From TMED27 sp041397865 (GTDB taxonomy: Bacteria; Pseudomonadota; Alphaproteobacteria; Micavibrionales; Micavibrionaceae): a stretch of DNA of 64,000 nt. The notes beneath the pieces are model-generated. The model did no database searches and was not told the origin of the DNA. It saw only the letters and a list, made by a program, of their open reading frames with translations. The first letter of the stretch is position 1, and the number at the start of each line of letters is the position of its first letter. Where the stretch lies: assembly GCA_041397865.1 (NCBI GenBank), contig JAWKVT010000003.1, positions 1 through 64,000 on the forward strand, written 5' to 3'. This document shows, in pieces, positions 59,564 to 64,000 of this stretch. Both the position numbers and the translations under genes were made by a program.

Positions 59564-59968
59564 ATGAAAATCGCCGATATGCCAGAATTTCAAAACAGAA
59601 TACAAGTTGTAACCTGTAGCCCCGATGAAACCATCTATGACGCTGTTGTAACGATGACCTATAAGCAATGCGGCGCTATAGCGGTAACGGAAAAAGACAA
59701 GCTTGTAGGTATTTTTACCGAGCGCGATCTACTTGCCCGTGTCGTCGGTCAAGGCCGTGATGTCGAAAACACAAAAGTTTCGGAAGTAATGTCCAGAAAC
59801 ATTGAAACCGCAACGCCTCACGACTCTGTCGAGCTGTGCATGGGCCGTATGGATCACGGACGTTATCGTCATATGCCCGTCACCGATGAGAACGGAAACC
59901 TGATAGGCATGCTCTCACAGCGTGATTTCATCGCCTACACAATACGCACATTAAAAGAAAAAGATTAG
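59564..59968 (+). CDS. CBS-domain protein
   Basis: 134 residues made of two CBS motifs (VVTMTYKQCGAIAVTEKDKLVG; MDHGRYRHMPVTDENGNLIG) forming one Bateman module that typically binds adenine nucleotides. There is no attached enzyme domain. Such stand-alone proteins are usually energy-state sensors of an unknown partner. GAGACG lies just before the ATG. The upstream 323 bp (59241-59563) are AT-rich; I see no further element there. Confidence 0.9.
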   Translation: MKIADMPEFQNRIQVVTCSPDETIYDAVVTMTYKQCGAIAVTEKDKLVGIFTERDLLARVVGQGRDVENTKVSEVMSRNIETATPHDSVELCMGRMDHGRYRHMPVTDENGNLIGMLSQRDFIAYTIRTLKEKD

Positions 59969-59976
59969 AAAAACAA

Positions 59977-60011
59977 AACCGCACCAAGCTTATATTCGCC
60001 GTGGTGCGGTT
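59977..60011. terminator. bidirectional terminator between CBS gene and rho
   Basis: AACCGCACCA and TGGTGCGGTT form a perfect 10 bp stem with a 15-base loop. On the minus strand it is followed by TTTTGTTTTTC, so it fits best as the rho terminator. A second short hairpin (GGGCT/AGCCC, 60021-60033) lies beside it. Confidence 0.7.
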
Positions 60012-60067
60012 GTCTAATAAGGGCTTAAAGCCCAAAAATCATAACATTACGGAAAAGATCGAAGCCG

Positions 60068-61324
60068 TTACTGGTTCATAGAATTAAAAAACTCATCATT
60101 ATTCTTCGTCTGCTTCATCTTGCCGAGCAGGAACTCAACAGCATCGACAGTGCCCATCGGATTAAGAATCCGCCGCAAGACCCACATTTTCTGCAAGGTA
60201 TCTTTATCAACCAGCAATTCTTCTTTCCGTGTGCCCGATTTTTGAATATCAATCGCCGGGAACACCCGCTTATCGGAAATCTTACGGTCCAGAACAATCT
60301 CGGAGTTACCCGTACCCTTAAACTCTTCAAAGATCACCTCATCCATCCGCGATCCCGTATCAATCAAGGCGGTAGCGATAATCGTCAAAGACCCGCCCTG
60401 TTCAATATTCCGCGCCGCGCCAAAGAACCGCTTGGGACGCTGCAAAGCATTCGCATCCACGCCGCCTGTCAAAACCTTGCCCGATGATGGCACAACCGTA
60501 TTGTACGCCCGCGCCAGACGCGTAATGGAATCCAGTAAAATCACCACATCGCGCTTATGTTCGGTCAGGCGCTTGGCCTTTTCCATCACCATTTCCGCGA
60601 CCTGTACGTGCCTCGAAGCCGGCTCGTCAAACGTGGAAGATACGACCTCCCCGCGTACGCTGCGCGCCATATCCGTCACCTCTTCCGGGCGCTCATCAAT
60701 AAGCAAAACAATCAAATACGCATCCGGATGATTTTCCGCAATGGAGGTTGCAATATTCTGCAACATCACCGTTTTACCCGTACGCGGCGGCGCGACAATA
60801 AGCGCACGCTGACCAAAACCAATCGGCGAAGTCAGCTCAATCACCCGCTGTACGTTATCCTTTTTCGTCGGATCATCCAGCTCCAGCTTGATTTTCCGCT
60901 CCGGATAAAGCGGCGTCAAATTGTCAAAATTAATCCGGTGACGCAGCTTATCCGGCGTTTCATTATTAATAGAGCCCACCTTAAGCAGCGCGAAATACCG
61001 CTCTGAATCCTTCGGCGCGCGAATTTCACCTTCCAGCGTATCGCCTGTACGAAGGCCAAAACGGCGGATCTGTGAGGGGGAAACATAAATATCATCCGGT
61101 CCGGGAAGGTAATTTTCCTCCGGAGAGCGCAGGAAACCAAACCCGTCCTGCAAAACTTCCAAAACCCCCGCGCCAGATATCGGCGTGCCTTGCTGCGCAA
61201 GCTGCTTCAAAATCGCAAACATCATATCCTGTTTGCGCATGGCGTTACAGTTTTCAACCTCCAACTCTTCCGCAAAAGCCAGAAGTTCCGCCGGAGAGCG
61301 CGTTTTTAATTCTTGTAAATTCAT
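60068..61324 (-). CDS. rho: transcription termination factor Rho
   Basis: Hexameric RNA helicase that ends transcription. N-terminal RNA-binding domain (VLEVLQDGFGFLRSPEENYL), Walker A APPRTGKT at 178-185 and the Q/R-loop segments. 418 residues, standard. Upstream, 61325-61637 (313 bp) is gene-free; it contains the TTTAACC/GGTTAAA inverted repeat at 61552-61570 and probably the rho promoter. Confidence 0.98.
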   Translation of the reverse strand: MNLQELKTRSPAELLAFAEELEVENCNAMRKQDMMFAILKQLAQQGTPISGAGVLEVLQDGFGFLRSPEENYLPGPDDIYVSPSQIRRFGLRTGDTLEGEIRAPKDSERYFALLKVGSINNETPDKLRHRINFDNLTPLYPERKIKLELDDPTKKDNVQRVIELTSPIGFGQRALIVAPPRTGKTVMLQNIATSIAENHPDAYLIVLLIDERPEEVTDMARSVRGEVVSSTFDEPASRHVQVAEMVMEKAKRLTEHKRDVVILLDSITRLARAYNTVVPSSGKVLTGGVDANALQRPKRFFGAARNIEQGGSLTIIATALIDTGSRMDEVIFEEFKGTGNSEIVLDRKISDKRVFPAIDIQKSGTRKEELLVDKDTLQKMWVLRRILNPMGTVDAVEFLLGKMKQTKNNDEFFNSMNQ

Positions 61325-61551
61325 CAGGGCTTAGTCCTGTTTAAAGTTATACCACAAACTACATATCTGGGATTTACGCTTAAATTTTTTGGGAAATAAT
61401 TTTACTTTGCTGTGTTTATATATTCCGCCGGTTTTCATACACCGCGCTCTTAAAACGCCTTATTCTCTCACATCTGTGACCATGCATAAATCGCGCGGCT
61501 CAAATTAAAACATCCCAAATTTTCTGGATTTATCCTTAAAAGACACTTCCC

Positions 61552-61570
61552 TTTAACCATAAGGGTTAAA
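61552..61570. promoter_or_regulatory. inverted repeat in the rho-hemJ gap
   Basis: TTTAACC, ATAAG, GGTTAAA: a 7-5-7 inverted repeat in the 313 bp gene-free stretch between hemJ and rho. Operator or part of a small hairpin; no regulator can be named. Confidence 0.35.
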
Positions 61571-61637
61571 CACTGTCAAGCATTTATCTGATTATTTTAG
61601 TATGCCGCCTTAAAGTTTCCAAAAGCTTAAAGCTCCT

Positions 61638-62093
61638 TCAAAAAGGCTGCACCACCGCCAGGATAACAATAGCAATCATGAGCACCGCCGGAATCTCATT
61701 AAGAATGCGAAAATATTTGGCCGATTTTACATTCTCATCCCGCGCAAAAACCTTCACCTGCTTCACGAGCATCCCGTGAATCCCCGACATAATCAACACC
61801 AGCAAAAGTTTCACGTGAATCCACCCGGACCCTTCTCCTGATGCCATCCCCGGATTGGCATACAGCATCAACACGCCAAAAATCCACGCCGACATCATCG
61901 CCGGATTAATAATAATTTTAAGAAGCCGCCGCTCCATAATTTTAAACGTCTCGGATGTATCCGACCCCGCTTTCACCTCGGCGTGATAAACAAACAATCG
62001 CGGCAAATACAGCATTCCCGCCATCCACGACATAACGCTGATAATATGCAGCGCCCTGAGCCATTCATAATTCTGAGATAATATTTCCTGCAT
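61638..62093 (-). CDS. hemJ: protoporphyrinogen oxidase HemJ
   Basis: Oxidises protoporphyrinogen IX to protoporphyrin IX in organisms without HemG/HemY. A 151-residue, four-helix membrane protein of the CopD/HemJ group, with conserved histidines in LRALHIISVM and WIHVKLLLVL. It directly follows hemH (adjacent stop and start), so the two late heme steps are on one transcript. Contains parS-like site 8. Confidence 0.93.
   Translation of the reverse strand: MQEILSQNYEWLRALHIISVMSWMAGMLYLPRLFVYHAEVKAGSDTSETFKIMERRLLKIIINPAMMSAWIFGVLMLYANPGMASGEGSGWIHVKLLLVLIMSGIHGMLVKQVKVFARDENVKSAKYFRILNEIPAVLMIAIVILAVVQPF
61807..61822. promoter_or_regulatory. parS-like site 8
   Basis: AGTTTCACGTGAATCC inside hemJ, three mismatches to the consensus, and 5 kb from the next site; the weakest member of the cluster. 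Confidence 0.6.
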
Positions 62094-63137
62094 TTAAATT
62101 TCTCCTTGCCGCATACAACATTGGCCGAATTCAGGCGGGCAGGGGGCTTTAAACCCTTCAGAAGCAATGCCCAGCCTATCTAAATGCGCCTTCACAAGCC
62201 CCGCCAGCCCAGCAATAAACGCTTCATGCGTCCCCGCCGTAGCCGCGCGGTAATATCCCTTTTGCCCGATCTTCTGCGCCTCTTCTTTATACTCAATATC
62301 AAGCTCAACCAGCGTTTCCACATGTTCCTGCGTAAATGCATGCGGATAAATCACCACCGCTTTGCCATCCCGCGCCGCTTTTTCCAACGCCGCATCGAGC
62401 GAAGGCCCAATCCATTTCATTGGCCCAACGCGGGACTGGTAACAAATCTGCCAATCCAGCCCTTTAATACCCAGCTCCTTCACAATCGCTTCCGCCGTTT
62501 GCTCACACTGCCATTGATACGGATCGCCCTTCTCAATAACTTTCTCCGGCAAGCCATGCGCGGAAAAAAGCACCCGCGGCGCTTCATGCCCGTCCTTAAC
62601 CGCCTGCTCATATTGCCCACGAATATTCTCCACCGACGCTCTCACAAAACCCGCATTGGCGTGATAACAACAAACCATCGAAACCGGAATATCAAGACCC
62701 GCCTCACGCGAAGACTTCTTCCACCGCTCCAAAGAAGATTTTGTCGTCGTCGTTGAAAATTGCGGATAAAGCGGCAAAAGCACAATTTTCTCCGCCCCCC
62801 AGTCCCGCACCTCCCGCGCCACTTGCGCCGCCATCGGATGCCAATACCGCATGCACACAAATGTTTTAAAATCACCGCCCAATGCTTTTTCCAAAGCCTG
62901 CGCTTGCTGCGCCGTATTTTCAAGAAGCGGCGATTTATCACCAAGCTCCCTATAGCTCTCCCCTGCTTCACGCTTTGAGCGCTTCTTACTAATCAACTTC
63001 GCCAGAAAAAACCGCAGCGGCGCAGGCAAAGCAATAATATTTTTATCCATAAAAAAGTTAAACAAAAACGGCTCAATCGCCGTCTTGGAATCCGGCCCGC
63101 CAAGATTAAAAAGTACAACTGCAACCTTCTCGCCCAT
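62094..63137 (-). CDS. hemH: ferrochelatase
   Basis: Inserts ferrous iron into protoporphyrin IX. Family segments include VVLFNLGGPDSKTAIEPFLF, FSAHGLPEKVIEKGDPYQ with the catalytic histidine, and ETLVELDIEY. 347 residues. The C-terminus ends in a cysteine cluster (APCPPEFGQCC) that could hold an iron-sulfur cluster, as some alphaproteobacterial ferrochelatases do; this is inferred. Order hemE-hemH-hemJ. Confidence 0.96.
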   Translation of the reverse strand: MGEKVAVVLFNLGGPDSKTAIEPFLFNFFMDKNIIALPAPLRFFLAKLISKKRSKREAGESYRELGDKSPLLENTAQQAQALEKALGGDFKTFVCMRYWHPMAAQVAREVRDWGAEKIVLLPLYPQFSTTTTKSSLERWKKSSREAGLDIPVSMVCCYHANAGFVRASVENIRGQYEQAVKDGHEAPRVLFSAHGLPEKVIEKGDPYQWQCEQTAEAIVKELGIKGLDWQICYQSRVGPMKWIGPSLDAALEKAARDGKAVVIYPHAFTQEHVETLVELDIEYKEEAQKIGQKGYYRAATAGTHEAFIAGLAGLVKAHLDRLGIASEGFKAPCPPEFGQCCMRQGEI

Positions 63138-63141
63138 CCGC

Positions 63142-64000
63142 TCACCCGCCTCTAATCATTTTCACGAGAGCTTCAACATGCTCCACCGGCGTATCCTTGT
63201 GAATACCGTGCCCCAGATTAAAGACATACGCACCCCCCGATAAATCCCCCATAATTTTTTCAACTGCCAGCGCCATCGCATCCCCCCCGGCCATAAGCGC
63301 AAACGGATCGAGATTCCCCTGCACCGGGCAAAGCGTTTGCAACGCCCGCACTGCCCAATCCGTGGGCACATGCTGATCCAGCCCAAGCGCCGTAACCCCG
63401 GTCCCTTGAACATAACTCAAATAATTATACCCCGCGCCCTTGGGAAACCCGATAATCGGCACATGCGCATACGCATCACGCACCATCTCCACAATCCGCC
63501 GCGTCGGCTGAATGCACCAGCGCTTAAATCCATCCGCATCCAGCGCACCGGCCCAGCTATCAAAAATCTGCACCGCCTCCGCACCCGCTTTAATCTGATT
63601 AATCAAATACGTCGCCGTGGCCTCCACCAGCATATCAATCAACGCTCCAAACCCTTCCGGGTCGCGATAAGCCATCAACTTCACCTTCATAAAATCCCGC
63701 GATGACCCGCCCTCAACCATGTAAGTCGCCACCGTCCAGGGCGCACCAGCAAAACCGATCAACGCCGTACTGCTAAACCCCTCCGCCGACAAAGCCGTCT
63801 TCACATTCCCCAGCGCTTCATACACCGGGTCAAGCTTTGAAAATTCCGCATAATTCAAAGCTCCAATATCCAGCTCTCCCAGCTTCGGCCCTTCCCCTTC
63901 CGCAAATTCCAACGATTGCCCCAGCGCCATCGGCACAGTCAAAATATCCGAAAAAATAATCGCCGCATCCATCCCGAACCGCCGAACGGGCTGCATCGTA
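63142..64000 (-). CDS. hemE: uroporphyrinogen decarboxylase, 5' part outside the window
   Basis: Decarboxylates uroporphyrinogen III to coproporphyrinogen III. About 286 residues are visible; the beginning (roughly 55-60 residues) lies beyond the right edge, and the internal ATG at 63996 should not be taken as the start because family members continue through TLQP-type sequence. Visible hallmarks are RRFGMDAAIIFSDILTVPMA with the catalytic aspartate, GFAGAPWTVATYM, and FNLGHGIHKDTPVE. First gene of the hemE-hemH-hemJ operon. In Caulobacter-like chromosomes oriC lies beside hemE. Confidence 0.97.
   Translation of the reverse strand, partial: TMQPVRRFGMDAAIIFSDILTVPMALGQSLEFAEGEGPKLGELDIGALNYAEFSKLDPVYEALGNVKTALSAEGFSSTALIGFAGAPWTVATYMVEGGSSRDFMKVKLMAYRDPEGFGALIDMLVEATATYLINQIKAGAEAVQIFDSWAGALDADGFKRWCIQPTRRIVEMVRDAYAHVPIIGFPKGAGYNYLSYVQGTGVTALGLDQHVPTDWAVRALQTLCPVQGNLDPFALMAGGDAMALAVEKIMGDLSGGAYVFNLGHGIHKDTPVEHVEALVKMIRGG

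Noticed and set aside
61552..61570. TTAACC ... GGTTAA as a CtrA box
   Set aside because: The two TTAA halves are nine bases apart rather than seven.
1..64000. CRISPR arrays, rRNA, tRNA or riboswitches
   Set aside because: No regularly spaced direct repeats, no rRNA-like blocks and no cloverleaf or recognised aptamer core were seen on either strand.

Overview
The window is an origin-proximal piece of an alphaproteobacterial chromosome. Three things support this. The first is a familiar alphaproteobacterial gene order: DUF3576 lipoprotein, leuS, lptE, holA, parB, parA, rsmG, mnmG, mnmE, rho, hemJ, hemH and hemE. The second is a cluster of eight parS-like sites (core TTTCACGTGAA) between about 51.5 and 61.8 kb. 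The third is family-level markers: a DUF3576 lipoprotein, HemJ, an NDUFA9-like protein and an iso-osmotic alphaproteobacterial-type porin. hemE runs off the right edge, and in Caulobacter-like chromosomes the replication origin lies next to hemE. The many orphan proteins with signal peptides or membrane segments would suit a Micavibrio-like or other poorly sampled lineage, but that is only an inference.

Layout. 0-14 kb: an ArsR-type regulator with a persulfide-sensor cysteine pair, an SDR, gmk, an MraZ-like protein, rsmA-surA, an NDUFA9-like protein, a UvrD/PcrA helicase, a GGDEF protein, a LOG protein, an LprI-like protein and the YifB/ComM ATPase. 14-17.6 kb: a divergent locus of three unknown genes whose shared promoter region holds two Fur-box-like palindromes. 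17.6-28.7 kb: HIT, panD and a his gene set. Its minus-strand order hisB-hisH-hisA-hisF-hisE is preserved, but it is interrupted by a zeta-toxin-like P-loop protein, an IS200/IS605 element, a GNAT, hisD, an MBL hydrolase, a pilin-like protein, greB and a small HTH protein. 28.7-39.5 kb: mostly envelope-related or unknown proteins, including a lipoprotein with a trypsin-like fold that lacks its catalytic histidine, coiled-coil proteins, an M23 peptidase, an Smr protein, a winged-helix regulator with a degenerate receiver, and YggS.

39.6-64 kb: a porin with a clear terminator, DUF3576, GT25, leuS and lptE. A 4 kb insertion follows, carrying an FAD oxidoreductase, an AhpD-like protein and a glutamate-cysteine-ligase-like protein. 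Then come holA, parB-parA, rsmG, a GNAT, mnmG and mnmE, a protein with eight CxxC motifs on an exact 11-residue period, a CBS protein, rho and the heme genes hemE-hemH-hemJ.

The non-coding DNA is also informative. Two intergenic regions (about 45.65 and 58.5 kb) carry related structured elements in which the hairpin stems differ in sequence but stay paired. There are three further repeat elements of types common in bacterial genomes, one full CtrA-type box, and one strong sigma70-like promoter with no obvious gene under it. No tRNA, rRNA, CRISPR array or riboswitch was recognised.
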